From an uncultured Collinsella sp. (lineage in GTDB: Bacteria > Actinomycetota > Coriobacteriia > Coriobacteriales > Coriobacteriaceae), in assembly GCA_959026725.1 (NCBI GenBank), contig CAUFMG010000005.1, positions 62,001 through 126,000 of the forward strand: a stretch of DNA of 64,000 bases, in the 5' to 3' direction. The notes below the pieces were generated by a model. It did no database searches and was not told the origin of the DNA. It saw nothing but the letters and a program-made list of their open reading frames with translations. Positions 27,414 through 39,783 of the stretch are shown here, piece by piece (the first letter of the stretch is position 1; every line of letters begins with the position of its first letter). The position numbers and the translations under genes were made by a program.

Positions 27414-28355
27414 TTATGCCAAGAACTCCTTGGTGGTCGCCACGATGTTGGCGGCGTCCAGGCCGTACTTGTGCAGGAGCTCGGCGCCCGGGCCGGACTC
27501 GCCGAAGGTGTCGTTGACGCCAATCTTCTTGAGCGGCGTCGGGCACTGCTCGCACAGGACGTCGGCGACGGCGCTGCCCAAGCCACCGATCACGGAGTGC
27601 TCCTCGACGGTCACGACGTGGCCGGTCTTGGTGGCGCTCTTGACGATCAGGTCGGCATCGATGGGCTTGATGGTGTGCATGTTGATGACCTCGGCGTCGA
27701 TGCCCTCGGCAGCGAGCTGCTCGGCGGCCTCGAGAGCCTCGCCGACCATCAGGCCGCAGGCAATGATGGTCACATCGGCGCCCTCGCGCATGACAATACC
27801 CTTACCCAACTCGAACTTGTAGGTCTCGGGATCGTTGATAACCGGCGAGGCCAGACGGGCAAAGCGCATGTACACGGGGCCGTCGCACTCGTAGGCGGCG
27901 CGTGTCACGGCGCGGGTCTCGACGTCGTCGGCGGGAACGATCACGGTCATGCCAGGGATGACGCGCATCAGGGCGATATCCTCGCAGCACTGGTGCGTGG
28001 CGCCGTCCTCGCCCACCGAGATACCGGCGTGCGTGGCACCGATCTTAACGTTAAGGTGCGGGTAGCCGATGGAGTTACGGACCTGCTCAAAGGCGCGACC
28101 GGCAGCGAACATGGCAAAGGTGCTCGCGAAGGCAACGCGGCCGGTGGTCGCGATACCGGCGGCGACGCCCATCAGGTTGCTCTCGGCAATGCCCACATCA
28201 AAGAAACGATCGGGGCAGGCGGCCTTAAACTTACCGGTCTGCGTAGCGGCGGCCAGGTCGGCGTCGAGGACCACAAAGTCATCGTGCTCGTTGGCGAGCT
28301 CGACGAGGGCCTCGCCGTAGCTTACACGCGTGGCGATTTTCTTGACGTCTGCCAT
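27414..28355 (-). CDS. Transketolase C-terminal subunit
   Basis: A 313-aa subunit holding the pyrimidine-binding and C-terminal domains of a split transketolase (pentose phosphate pathway). Features: VLDADLAAATQTGKF, FDVGIAESNLMGVAAG with the catalytic Glu, and the C-terminal domain VVTVEEHSVIGGLGSAV. ATG 28353-28355 follows GAGAGGAGCTCTAGG and starts one base after the stop of the N-terminal subunit, so the pair is coupled. Apparent upstream codons in this frame belong to the partner gene. Confidence 0.93.
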   Translation of the reverse strand: MADVKKIATRVSYGEALVELANEHDDFVVLDADLAAATQTGKFKAACPDRFFDVGIAESNLMGVAAGIATTGRVAFASTFAMFAAGRAFEQVRNSIGYPHLNVKIGATHAGISVGEDGATHQCCEDIALMRVIPGMTVIVPADDVETRAVTRAAYECDGPVYMRFARLASPVINDPETYKFELGKGIVMREGADVTIIACGLMVGEALEAAEQLAAEGIDAEVINMHTIKPIDADLIVKSATKTGHVVTVEEHSVIGGLGSAVADVLCEQCPTPLKKIGVNDTFGESGPGAELLHKYGLDAANIVATTKEFLA

Positions 28356-28356
28356 C

Positions 28357-29187
28357 CTAGAGCTCCTCTCCGGCGGCCGTGAGCTCTGCCATGGCCTGCT
28401 CAAACTGTTCATCGTTGGGGGCCTTGCCGTGCCAACCAACCTGGTTCTCCATAAAGGACACGCCCTTGCCCTTCATGGTCTCGGCGATAATGGCGGTCGG
28501 CTGCCCCTTGGTGGCGCGAGCCTCGGCAAAGGCGGCGCGGATCTGGTCGAAATCGTTGCCGTCGGCAAGCTCCACCACGTGGAACTTAAAGGCACGGAAC
28601 TTGTCGGCGAGCGGCATGGGGTCGTTGACCTCCTCGACGGGGCCGTCGATCTGCAGGCCGTTATGGTCGACGATCACGCAGAGGTTGTCGAGCTGCTGGT
28701 TGCCGGCAAACATGGCGGCCTCCCAGACCTGGCCCTCCTCGCTCTCGCCGTCGCCCAGCAGGGCGTAGGTGCGATAGTCGTCGCCCCAGTGCTTGGCGGC
28801 AACGGCCATGCCCACGGCGGCGGAGATGCCCTGGCCGAGCGAGCCGGTGGACATGTCGACGCCCGGGGTGTCGTTCATGTTGGGGTGACCCTGCAGGTGG
28901 CTGCCGATATGGCGCAGCGTCTCGAGATCCTCCTTGGGGAAGAACCCGCGCTCGGCGAGCACGGCGTACAGGCCCGGAGCGCAGTGGCCCTTGGAGAGCA
29001 CAAAGCGATCGCGGTCGGCCTTGCGGGGATCGGCCGGGTCGACGTTCATTTCCTCAAAGTACAGATAGGTCATGATGTCGGCAGCGCCGAGCGAACCGCC
29101 CGGATGGCCGGACTTGGCAGCGTGCACGCCGGTGACGATGCCCTTCCTTACCTCGTTGGCAACCTTTTTGAGCTCTTCGTCGCTCAT
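28357..29187 (-). CDS. Transketolase N-terminal subunit
   Basis: A 276-aa subunit with the thiamine diphosphate-binding domain. SGHPGGSLGAADIMTYLYF, the GDG...N TPP motif (LLGDGESEEGQVWEAAMF..IVDHNG) and RFVLSKGHCAPGLYAVL are all present. ATG 29185-29187 follows AAGGAAGGCACA. Split transketolases are common in Firmicutes, Archaea and Coriobacteriia. It works with the gene immediately downstream. Confidence 0.93.
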   Translation of the reverse strand: MSDEELKKVANEVRKGIVTGVHAAKSGHPGGSLGAADIMTYLYFEEMNVDPADPRKADRDRFVLSKGHCAPGLYAVLAERGFFPKEDLETLRHIGSHLQGHPNMNDTPGVDMSTGSLGQGISAAVGMAVAAKHWGDDYRTYALLGDGESEEGQVWEAAMFAGNQQLDNLCVIVDHNGLQIDGPVEEVNDPMPLADKFRAFKFHVVELADGNDFDQIRAAFAEARATKGQPTAIIAETMKGKGVSFMENQVGWHGKAPNDEQFEQAMAELTAAGEEL

Positions 29188-29394
29188 TGTGCCTTCCTTT
29201 CATCCTCATTAGACAAAATGCGCACGGCACCGAAGGTAATCCCAACACAGCCGCAATGCACGTACGTCATTCATTATGCTGGAAACTGATGGCTTTACCA
29301 GAGTTTTTATCATTATTTGAACAATTTAGCAGGCAGAACCGCTGATGAAACGGTTTATCAATGTGAACGTCTTTTGGATAGAACGCGGTCAACC

Positions 29395-30285
29395 CTACGC
29401 GCTAATGTCCTTGAATCCCTCGCCGAAGGCTTCCGTAACGTCAGCGACCGTCACAATGGCGTGAGGATCGCGCTCGCGCACGATCGTCTTGAGGGTATTG
29501 AGCTCTCGACGGCTCACGATGACCATAATCACCGGCTTCTCGGCACCCGAATACATGCCAGTCGCCTTAAACTTGGTACAACCACGACCCAGGCCATACA
29601 TGATATCGGCAGCGATATCAGGGAACTTGTCCGAGATGATGAGTACCATACGGCGTTTGTTGCCACCATCGACCACGGCATCGATCACGTAGCCGCTAAT
29701 GACCATCGAAAGGCCTGCATATAGTGCGTTTTCGATTGAAAAGACCGGAGCCGACAGCGCGCATACGGCAACATCGATCGCCATGACGGTCGAGCCCACC
29801 GGCAGCGAGGTGTTACGCGATATGATTTGGCCAATCGTGTCCGAGCCGCCGGTGTTGGCGCCGGCGCGCAACACCATGCCGTAACCGATGCCCGTAATAA
29901 TGCCGCCCCACATGGCAGGGAGCATCAGGTCCGCATCCGCCAGAGGTGCTACAAACGGGGCGAACAGATCGGTAAAGAAGCCCAGCAGCACAAAGCCCGT
30001 CGCGGTCTGCACCACGTAGAACATGCCACCCTCGCGCATAACGACCAACAACAGCAAGGCGTTCATCACGATCGTCTGAATACCAACGGGAAGCGATAGG
30101 CCACGCGATGCGCCGACCGCCTGGATAATGGTGGCAAGGCCCGTAACGCCACCGGCAGCAAGGCCGTTGGGAATCAAAAACAGGTCGGTCGCAATAGCGG
30201 CCAGAGCGCACCCCAACATGATCTGGGGCAGATCGTGAAAGAAGTTCATCGAAAGAATGCGCTTGATGTCCAGACGATATGCCAT
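29395..30285 (-). CDS. YitT family membrane protein (DUF2179 C-terminus)
   Basis: A 296-aa protein with five or six membrane segments of the YitT type (NGLAAGGVTGLATIIQAVG, RAGANTGGSDTIGQII) and a C-terminal DUF2179 domain (KPVIMVIVSRRELNTLKTIVRERDPHAIV). Transport substrate is not known for the family. ATG 30283-30285 follows GGGAGGCAGC; eight codons upstream in frame lack a ribosome site. A terminator separates it from prfB. Confidence 0.88.
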   Translation of the reverse strand: MAYRLDIKRILSMNFFHDLPQIMLGCALAAIATDLFLIPNGLAAGGVTGLATIIQAVGASRGLSLPVGIQTIVMNALLLLVVMREGGMFYVVQTATGFVLLGFFTDLFAPFVAPLADADLMLPAMWGGIITGIGYGMVLRAGANTGGSDTIGQIISRNTSLPVGSTVMAIDVAVCALSAPVFSIENALYAGLSMVISGYVIDAVVDGGNKRRMVLIISDKFPDIAADIMYGLGRGCTKFKATGMYSGAEKPVIMVIVSRRELNTLKTIVRERDPHAIVTVADVTEAFGEGFKDISA

Positions 30286-30295
30286 GCTGCCTCCC

Positions 30296-30326
30296 TCAAA
30301 AAAGCGCACCCAAACGGATGCGCTTT
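30296..30326 (-). terminator. Terminator after prfB
   Basis: Stem AAAGCGCA / TGCGCTTT (30301-30308, 30319-30326) followed on the minus strand by TTTTTT. It directly precedes the YitT ribosome site. Confidence 0.85.
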
Positions 30327-30450
30327 GAACTTCTTCTTGTATTCGATTCTAACGATTCGCCGAACAAAAACCACCCCTGCGCAGGGTTTATTCTGGATAC
30401 AAACCCGTCCAACCGTTGGGCTTGGCATCGGCTTGAAGCCGCCCGATGTT

Positions 30451-31598
30451 TTAGACCTCCGAGCCTTCTGCATCGGCGTTGCCGGTGGCCCAGCGATGGT
30501 AGCCAATAACAAACGGGTCCAGGTCGCCATCGTCAAGGACGGCCTCGACATTGCTGGTCTCCACGCCCGTGCGTAGGTCTTTGACCATCTGGTACGGGTA
30601 GAGCACGTAGCTGCGAATCTGGTTGCCAAAACCAATCGTGGTCTTGGGTCCGCGAATCTCATCCAGGGCTTCGGCGCGCTTCTCGAGCTCAATCTCATAC
30701 AGGCGAGCCTTGAGGATCTGCATGCACGCGGCCTTGTTCTGGATCTGGCTGCGCTCGTTTTGGCAGGTAACCACAATGCCGCTGGGGAAATGCGTCACGC
30801 GCACGGCGGAGTCGGTGGTGTTGACACCCTGACCGCCCGGGCCGCTCGCGTGGTACACGTCCACGCGGATGTCATCGGGGCTGATCTCGATGTCGATATC
30901 ATCGGGTAGCACGGGGATGACCTCGACGCCGGCAAACGTGGTCTGGCGGCGCTTCTTGTCGTCGGTGGGGCTAATGCGAACCAAGCGGTGGACGCCGGCC
31001 TCGGCGCGCAGCATGCCAAATGCGTCCTTGCCCTCGACGGTAAAGGTCGCGCGGTCGATGCCGATGACCTCGGCCGCGGGACAGTCGTTGATGGTGACCT
31101 TCCAGCCGCGACGCTGGCAGTACTTCATGTACATCTTAAAGAGCATGAAGGTCCAGTCCTGGGCCTCCAGACCACCCTGTCCGGGCTTGATGGTCACAAT
31201 GGCATCGCCGTGATCGAACTCACCGGTAAACCAGCTCGAAAGCTCAAGCTCGTCGATGGCACGGGCAAGGCGCTCTGCCGTAGCGGCAGCTTCCTCGCGC
31301 AATGCAGCGGCGTCGGGGTCATCCCCCATCTCCTCGGCAAGCTCCAGCGCGGCGCGGGCATCGGAAAGCTCGCCGCGCGCGGTGTCCACGGCAGCGATAT
31401 CTTCCTTGGTGCGCGCGATCTCCTCCATGGTGGCACGGGCAGCGTCGGCATCATCCCAAAAGCCGGGGGCCACGCTTTTAGCCTCGAGCTCAGTCACGCG
31501 CGTGCGCTTTTCGTCCAAATGGAGATACGACTCGACCTCGCCGAGCCGGTCCGCAAACGCGTCCAGCTCGGCGGGCGTTACCTCTAAAGCCTCAGCCA

Positions 31599-31599
<1 letters not shown>
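30451..31599 (-). CDS. prfB: Peptide chain release factor 2
   Basis: A 382-aa RF2 that reads UGA/UAA and triggers peptide release. The GGQ motif is in HASGPGGQGVNTTDSAVR. There is no in-frame TGA near codon 25, so the autoregulatory +1 frameshift of many RF2 genes is absent. The stop-recognition tripeptide, SPF in most RF2, reads SPT here (RISPTDDKKRRQT). ATG 31597-31599 overlaps the secA stop as TAATG, so it is translated with secA. Confidence 0.95.
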
Positions 31600-34406
<2,807 letters not shown>

Positions 34407-34535
34407 GTGGTTTTCCTTTTTGGCCATCGCCCACGCCGTGCAGCTGCGGGCGAGTTAAACACAGATAATTGTACTTTAGCCAAACAAGGCGCGCCCCATA
34501 CGGTCGACCTCGACCGCCACGTAATAACTACGACC

Positions 34536-34572
34536 AACCTGCCAAAAAGGGACAGGTTTATTTTGGCAGGTT
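34536..34572. repeat. Palindromic element G2
   Basis: Arms AACCTGCCAAAA (34536-34547) and TTTTGGCAGGTT (34561-34572) around GGGACAGGTTTA; nearly identical to G1 at 21478-21515. Confidence 0.82.
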
Positions 34573-34601
34573 TTATCTGGGCAAACGCCGCCTCTCTGTC
34601 A

Positions 34602-34670
34602 TTTGGTGCAAACTAACCTGTCCCCTTCGCACCAATCTGGTGCAATGGGGACAGGTTGGCTTGCACCAAT
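34602..34670. repeat. Nested palindromic element H
   Basis: Outer arms TTTGGTGCAA / TTGCACCAAT and inner 20-nt arms (34615-34634, 34638-34657) with core AACCTGTCCCC. A half copy, GCAATGGGGACAGGTTGC, is at about 48088-48117. Confidence 0.8.
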
Positions 34671-34712
34671 AAAAAGAAAAGGGCCGCGCACCCAAATGGA
34701 TGCACGGCCCTC
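34671..34712 (-). terminator. Terminator after rpmE
   Basis: Stem GGGCCGCGCA / TGCACGGCCC (34681-34690, 34701-34710) followed on the minus strand by TTTTCTTTTT. Confidence 0.85.
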
Positions 34713-34747
34713 ATGCCATGAATGCGAGTGATTCCGCGGCGAGCTAT

Positions 34748-35173
34748 TTACTCAGCAGCCTCGGTGGTCTCGGCCTCGGCAGCGGCCTCCTCGACGGGAG
34801 CCTCTGCGGGAGCCTCAGCAGCCTGCTTGGCAGCCTCCTCGGCGAACTTAGCGGCACGCTTAGCCTTCTCGGCAGCCTTAGCCTCAGCGGCGGCCTTGCG
34901 AGCGGCCTCGGCCTCAGCAGCCTTGGCAGCCTTGGCAGCCTTGGCCTCCTCGGCCTTCTTGAGCTGGGCGGCAGCGGCGCCACCGAACTTGTCGGCGAAG
35001 CGCTGGACGCGTCCACCGGTGTCGACGAACTTCTGCTGGCCGGTGTAGAACGGGTGGCACTCGTTGCAAAGCTCAACCTTCATCTCGGACACGGTAGCGT
35101 GCGTCTTGAAGGTGTTGCCGCAGGAGCACGTCACCGTGCACTCGACATACTGGGGATGGATACCCTGCTTCAT
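34748..35173 (-). CDS. rpmE: 50S ribosomal protein L31 with long C-terminal tail
   Basis: A 141-aa protein. Residues 1-70 are zinc-type L31: MKQGIHPQYVECTVTCSCGN, then CNECHPFYTG with the four zinc cysteines. Residues 71-141 are an added tail rich in Ala, Glu and Lys, predicted helical or coiled and ending strongly acidic. Standard L31 is about 70-80 aa. The tail stays in frame and has biased composition rather than frameshift noise. ATG 35171-35173 follows AAGGAGTCCTACC. Confidence 0.93.
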   Translation of the reverse strand: MKQGIHPQYVECTVTCSCGNTFKTHATVSEMKVELCNECHPFYTGQQKFVDTGGRVQRFADKFGGAAAAQLKKAEEAKAAKAAKAAEAEAARKAAAEAKAAEKAKRAAKFAEEAAKQAAEAPAEAPVEEAAAEAETTEAAE

Positions 35174-35359
35174 GGTAGGACTCCTTATTGGTCAGGCGCT
35201 GGTTACCGATCAGCGCATAAGGCGTCTTGGTTTCCGACCAAGACAACAAACTCGGCTATGGTACCACGGCGCCGCGTGTCCCACAAAAGGTTCACGGTCT
35301 TTTCGGCACGACATGAGCTGGACCTTAAATATCAACTTCATCCGAACACTCCCCCACAT

Positions 35360-37168
35360 TCATCTCTCGTATGTATCGAGGTATTCCTGCTTGAGCGTCT
35401 GCGAGGACGACTTGATCTTTTCCACGAGCGTGCCGGCCTCGATGAAGTAGAACGAGTTGGTGAGGTCTGCCAGGTCGTCGAGCAGATGGCTTGAAATGAG
35501 CACGCTTCGTCCCCGCGCCACCTCGCTGCGCATCGCGTCGCAGGAGGTTTTCCGCTTTCCCGGATCGAGGCCGTTCAGCGGTTCATCGAGGATGAGGTAC
35601 GGGCAATCGGTCGCTATCGCCATGGCAAGCTTTACCTGCTGCTTCATTCCTGTCGAGAGTTTACGGGTCGGCTTGTCGAGATATGGGGAGATTCCGAGGG
35701 AGTCGCAGAGCGAGTCGATGTCGGCGGCCGATTTCCACGCCTCCCTAACGAAAGCAAGGTGCTCGATGGCCGATAGCGTGGGATAGAGATCCGCGCCGCC
35801 CGAAGAGCTCAGGTAGACGAGTTCTGCGAATTCGGCTGATCGACGTTGGCAGATTCCGTCTGCCGCCAGGCTTCCCGAGCGGATGCGGGTGGGAAATTGG
35901 CCCGACAGCGCTTCAAGAAGGGTGGTTTTCCCCGAGCCGTTGGGAGCAACGAGGCCCGCCGCCGTTCCCGGGCTCAGGAAAAGCGACCCGATTGAAAGTA
36001 TCGTCGTGCTTCCGTATCCCACGCTCGCGTCCAGAAGCTCGAGCCCATGGTGCTTTTTAGCGGGTCCAGCCTGTTTGGGCGAACGTGCCGCAACGGCGCC
36101 GACCGCAAAAAGGACCGCGACGTATGCCAGGGCCACGGCAAGCATCGATGCGCCGCCCGAACCGGAGCCAATGAATTCTGTCGGGAAGCATCCTACGTAA
36201 CCCGTTGCCTCGATAGGCGAGAATATGGCCAGCGGCAGGAGATTGAGCGCGGCGTTATGCTCCAGTGCCGAATCGGACAGTAACGGGAATGCCGGGGCCG
36301 CGACAAGCAGCGCGGAGGTAAGGGGGCCCGCGAGGACGCGCCTCGTTGCGGTCGATAGGACGGCGGAGAAAACGGATATCAAGGTTCCGCCCGCAAGCAG
36401 CGCGAGAAGCAGGGTCGTGAAGACGTCTCCCGCGGTCGTGGTGGCAAGCGCGCCGTCATGGAAGAAGGCGATCGGGTACCCAATTTGCCCGAAGCCGTTT
36501 AGGACCGAGGCGTAAATGCCCCCGGGTGCGAGGCCGGCGAGGAGCATCGCGGTCCCCGCGGCGATTATCGAAAACACGATCTGGATAAGGCGCCGGAATT
36601 TGGGCGCGGGCGCCTTCGCCGCCAGGGTCCCGGGCCTTGTGGCGCCGAGCAGGAGTATCGACGAGAGAAGGAAGGGGATGAAGGGAAGGAAAGACGGCGC
36701 CGTGGCAATGGCGTAAGGCAGGAAGGAAAGGAATGGCAGGTCGTTTGCGGAGGCCGGGATATCCGTGATGCCGGAGCTGCTCAGGGCACGGCAATATGCG
36801 AGCGCTGCGTCATTGGTCTCTTGGTCTCCCACGATGGACCCGGATTGGAAGCCTTCGCCCATGAGCGCGTAGTAGCTCTCGGCAGAATCGAGAAAGGCGG
36901 CGTCGGTTTGGGCGGCGAGGGCGGCGTTCGCGTATCTTGCAAGCTCCGCGTCGACTTGCTGCTCTGGCGATAGGTCTGTGCCGCTGGCTTGGGGTGCGCG
37001 CGTATTGAATGCGTCGACAAAGCCCTGCATGCCCTGCTTCATAAAGAAGGGCCCGTAGATGGGTGAATTGAACGCAATGGGGATGGAGAAGGCTGCGGCG
37101 AGAACGAGCGTAGAGATCCATACGGCCCTGTCTCTTAGGATTAGTTTGAGAAGAAGTCGACAGTACAT
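35360..37168 (-). CDS. ABC transporter, membrane and ATPase domains fused
   Basis: A 602-aa ABC half-transporter. Residues 1-370 form a membrane domain of about six segments with a large external loop after TM1. Residues 380-602 form the ATPase: Walker A APNGSGKTT, signature LSTGMKQQ, Walker B YLILDEPLNGLDP. In most exporters of this ABC-2 type the two parts are separate proteins. The ATPase resembles the neighbour at 37322 (APNGxGKTT, LSxGMKQQ), so the two systems are probably paralogous. ATG 37166-37168 has only a weak AGGTG site. Substrate unknown; peptide or antibiotic export or immunity is possible. Confidence 0.85.
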   Translation of the reverse strand: MYCRLLLKLILRDRAVWISTLVLAAAFSIPIAFNSPIYGPFFMKQGMQGFVDAFNTRAPQASGTDLSPEQQVDAELARYANAALAAQTDAAFLDSAESYYALMGEGFQSGSIVGDQETNDAALAYCRALSSSGITDIPASANDLPFLSFLPYAIATAPSFLPFIPFLLSSILLLGATRPGTLAAKAPAPKFRRLIQIVFSIIAAGTAMLLAGLAPGGIYASVLNGFGQIGYPIAFFHDGALATTTAGDVFTTLLLALLAGGTLISVFSAVLSTATRRVLAGPLTSALLVAAPAFPLLSDSALEHNAALNLLPLAIFSPIEATGYVGCFPTEFIGSGSGGASMLAVALAYVAVLFAVGAVAARSPKQAGPAKKHHGLELLDASVGYGSTTILSIGSLFLSPGTAAGLVAPNGSGKTTLLEALSGQFPTRIRSGSLAADGICQRRSAEFAELVYLSSSGGADLYPTLSAIEHLAFVREAWKSAADIDSLCDSLGISPYLDKPTRKLSTGMKQQVKLAMAIATDCPYLILDEPLNGLDPGKRKTSCDAMRSEVARGRSVLISSHLLDDLADLTNSFYFIEAGTLVEKIKSSSQTLKQEYLDTYER

Positions 37169-37321
37169 TTGGAAGCACCTACATTTCTCAAAGCATCGTT
37201 AGATTAATAATGACAGACCGAATGAAGATGCGTGCGACGGGGGCGAGGCGAATGGCTGAGCGGTATCGATATGCGGGTTCAACGGCATCACATTGGCCAC
37301 ATAGATTTTTAACTTGCATTT

Positions 37322-38062
37322 CTACCCGCCCTTTTCGTAGAGTCGCCGATACGTGCTTAGCGCACCCTCGGCGCGTCCGGCAGGCTTTGCGAAATGGGAT
37401 CCAGGAGACTTCGGCGCAGCATCATCTTGCGGAATGCTTCTAATGAGCCTCCCATCCTTCAAAAACAGAATCTCATCGCACAGCCTATCGACCGAATCCA
37501 AGATGTGGGATGACATGATGATGCACGTACCAGAATCGGCCAGCTTCCTGAGAATCTCGGAATGCAAGTCCACCCTGCTGGGGTCGAGCGCGTTCATGGG
37601 CTCATCTAATAGAAGGTACCGCGCGCCCGTCGCATACGCAATCGCCAGGGTAAGCTGCTGCTTCATGCCCTGGCTCAGAGTGCGGATCCTCATCTTCGCG
37701 AACTCGCCTATCTGCGTTTGTTCCACTATCTCTTCGATATCGCGAGCATGCGGCCACATATCGCAAACCATCTTGAGGTGATCTTCCGCACGCAATCCGG
37801 GATACAGCAGCGTCCCCTCACCAGGTGCATAGAAGATCATAGAACGGACCTCTCTCGCACCCGTACCCTGCACCTCATCCAGAACGATGCTCCCGTCCAC
37901 GCGAGGACCCGGCAAACCTGCCATCGCACGCAGCAACGTCGTCTTTCCATGCCCGTTCGGAGCGACGAGACCGTAGACCGTACCCGGGGCAAACTCAGCG
38001 TTCACCGAATCTACGAGCACCTTCTTTCCATAAGAGATCGTCAGCGTTTGAAGGTCAATCAT
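37322..38062 (-). CDS. ABC transporter ATP-binding protein
   Basis: A 246-aa ATPase of the ABC-2/bacteriocin-type group. Walker A is GLVAPNGHGKTTLL, signature LSQGMKQQLTLAIA, Walker B RYLLLDEPMNALDP. ATG 38060-38062 is chosen with AAAGGGG 9 nt upstream; the ATG three codons earlier abuts that site. The permease gene stop lies a few bases upstream, so the two form one system with the frameshifted permease at 38068-40289. Substrate unknown. Confidence 0.88.
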   Translation of the reverse strand: MIDLQTLTISYGKKVLVDSVNAEFAPGTVYGLVAPNGHGKTTLLRAMAGLPGPRVDGSIVLDEVQGTGAREVRSMIFYAPGEGTLLYPGLRAEDHLKMVCDMWPHARDIEEIVEQTQIGEFAKMRIRTLSQGMKQQLTLAIAYATGARYLLLDEPMNALDPSRVDLHSEILRKLADSGTCIIMSSHILDSVDRLCDEILFLKDGRLIRSIPQDDAAPKSPGSHFAKPAGRAEGALSTYRRLYEKGG

Positions 38063-38067
38063 CGAGA

Positions 38068-39783
38068 TCATCCCCTTTCGATCTTTGGAACACTCAGGCG
38101 CACCATCAACGGAGATACGGCGCCCAAGACCACCAGCAGAGCGCCCGATGCGCCGACGACCTCTCCAAAAGGCATCGCGTTCGTCCCTCGCCCAAGGAAC
38201 CCAATCGTCCCCACCTGGGAAGCGGGATCAAACGAGGCGAATGGAGCCAGCAGCGCGACGCCCATGCCCACGCTTTCAACATGAGCGCTCAACGAACCCA
38301 ACACCAAGAGAACCGCGCAAACCATTCCGGTGACAACGGGGTTGCGGCTAATCGCTGCTGTCAACGCAGCGACGACGGAAATCACGCCGTATGCCATGAC
38401 CAGCAACGGAATACTGCACAACACCGCCTCCCCCACCATGGACGTTGTCGAAGCTCCCGCCCGAATGAGAGCGACGGGATACTCCGATCCACCCGCACCG
38501 TTCTTAATCACGGACACAACGACAGCGGGAACCATCGACACCAAAAGCAGCACCAAGCCAAGCAGGAGAGCCAGCGCAACAGCCGTCAGAAAACGCACAT
38601 GCGCTGTTGCGGGGATCTGGAGAACCAGAAGGGAACGACACTGCAGGTGGGTGCACGCGAGCGATGTGACAACCACGGGCAACAGCAAAAATAAGGAGGG
38701 AAGCGCTGCCTGGAGATACGAAAGGAGGATTAATGGGGGCATCTTCGTACTTAACTCGTAAACCTTGGGGTCCGGCAAGCTCGCGATCGACTCAAGCAGA
38801 AGGGCGCGCGCCTCCGCACGAGAAGGAGTCTCCGGCTCGATTCCGATCGATTGCAGGAGAGTCGCATCTGCCGCGCCCAGCTCACCTCGAGCGCGCTCGT
38901 ACGTCGCAAGGCTTCGAAACCCCTCCGCAGGCATAGGCGCGTACACGAAACCCGAAAGAGCATCCCGCATGTCTTCCAGGGCCGCTTTGCCCTCGACGTC
39001 CATATTCGCAGCGTTCTGCTCTAGATACCGATCTATTGAACGGAGCTCCCCATCCCTATACCGAACAGCGGAAACGTTATCAGCGTCAGGAAACATCTCG
39101 ACCAGAGCCGGGGCCAGCATCGTCGTCGACATTGCAATCGCGCATACGGCGAGGGTAGGAGAACGCAGGAGCAGTTTCCCCATCGTTCTTACGTATGCAA
39201 CGGCGGAGGCACAAGCGCTCGAACGAGTTGCCGTTCTCGATGCAGTGAAGGAGCCTCTCTCAAGACAAATCGGGGATATCGGGCACGCGCAGCCGCTCTT
39301 TCCAGCAACGCAAAGCAGGCTAATTGCCAGCACCTCGATCCCGATTGCGCATACGAGGGCAATCGCGCCACGCTCGAAGCAAAATCCAGGCAGATTCACT
39401 ATCTGCGTTGTCGGGTACGGGCTATAGGCGCCGACGGTCAACTCAGTGTTCGCATACGTAAGGGGATTCAACAGGGCGAACTCACGTAAAGCGATGGATC
39501 TTCCGTAATACCCGGGAACCATCGTCACCCCCATCAGGGCACATACGAACACGATTCCAAGCGTAGGGTTATTGGCAATCTTCACGGCAAGGTGAACGAC
39601 AAGCGAGATGAACGCTGCCACCAAGAATTGCAAGATGGCCGTCTGCGCGAACACCAGCCAAGCCGGTTTGATAACCGGAGTCGCATATTGAATGTAGCCT
39701 ATCGGATAGAACGGCGAGCCCGGGCCATTCTTCACAAGCGCGGCGATTATCCCTGGAAGATTGATGGCGAGGACGGCAAGCAT
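38068..39783 (-). CDS. ABC permease, 3' portion (frameshifted gene)
   Basis: A 571-aa reading frame with about ten membrane segments. It has an internal duplication: LPGIIAALVKNGPGSPFYP near its start matches VPAVVVSVIKNGAGGSEYP near residue 430, each followed by similar segments. The frame stays open upstream of the first ATG back to a TGA near 39868, and those codons (DGELGRLVASSVWASVFA) read as membrane protein. With the gene at 39747-40289 it looks like one protein of about 740 aa broken by a one-base deletion near 39835-39845. Confidence 0.8.
   Translation of the reverse strand: MLAVLAINLPGIIAALVKNGPGSPFYPIGYIQYATPVIKPAWLVFAQTAILQFLVAAFISLVVHLAVKIANNPTLGIVFVCALMGVTMVPGYYGRSIALREFALLNPLTYANTELTVGAYSPYPTTQIVNLPGFCFERGAIALVCAIGIEVLAISLLCVAGKSGCACPISPICLERGSFTASRTATRSSACASAVAYVRTMGKLLLRSPTLAVCAIAMSTTMLAPALVEMFPDADNVSAVRYRDGELRSIDRYLEQNAANMDVEGKAALEDMRDALSGFVYAPMPAEGFRSLATYERARGELGAADATLLQSIGIEPETPSRAEARALLLESIASLPDPKVYELSTKMPPLILLSYLQAALPSLFLLLPVVVTSLACTHLQCRSLLVLQIPATAHVRFLTAVALALLLGLVLLLVSMVPAVVVSVIKNGAGGSEYPVALIRAGASTTSMVGEAVLCSIPLLVMAYGVISVVAALTAAISRNPVVTGMVCAVLLVLGSLSAHVESVGMGVALLAPFASFDPASQVGTIGFLGRGTNAMPFGEVVGASGALLVVLGAVSPLMVRLSVPKIERG

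Larger units (their letters stand above)
34407..34747. other. secA-rpmE intergenic region with stacked palindromes
   Basis: 341 nt with no gene. It holds palindrome G2 (34536-34572), nested palindrome H (34602-34670) and the rpmE terminator (34671-34712). Confidence 0.7.
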
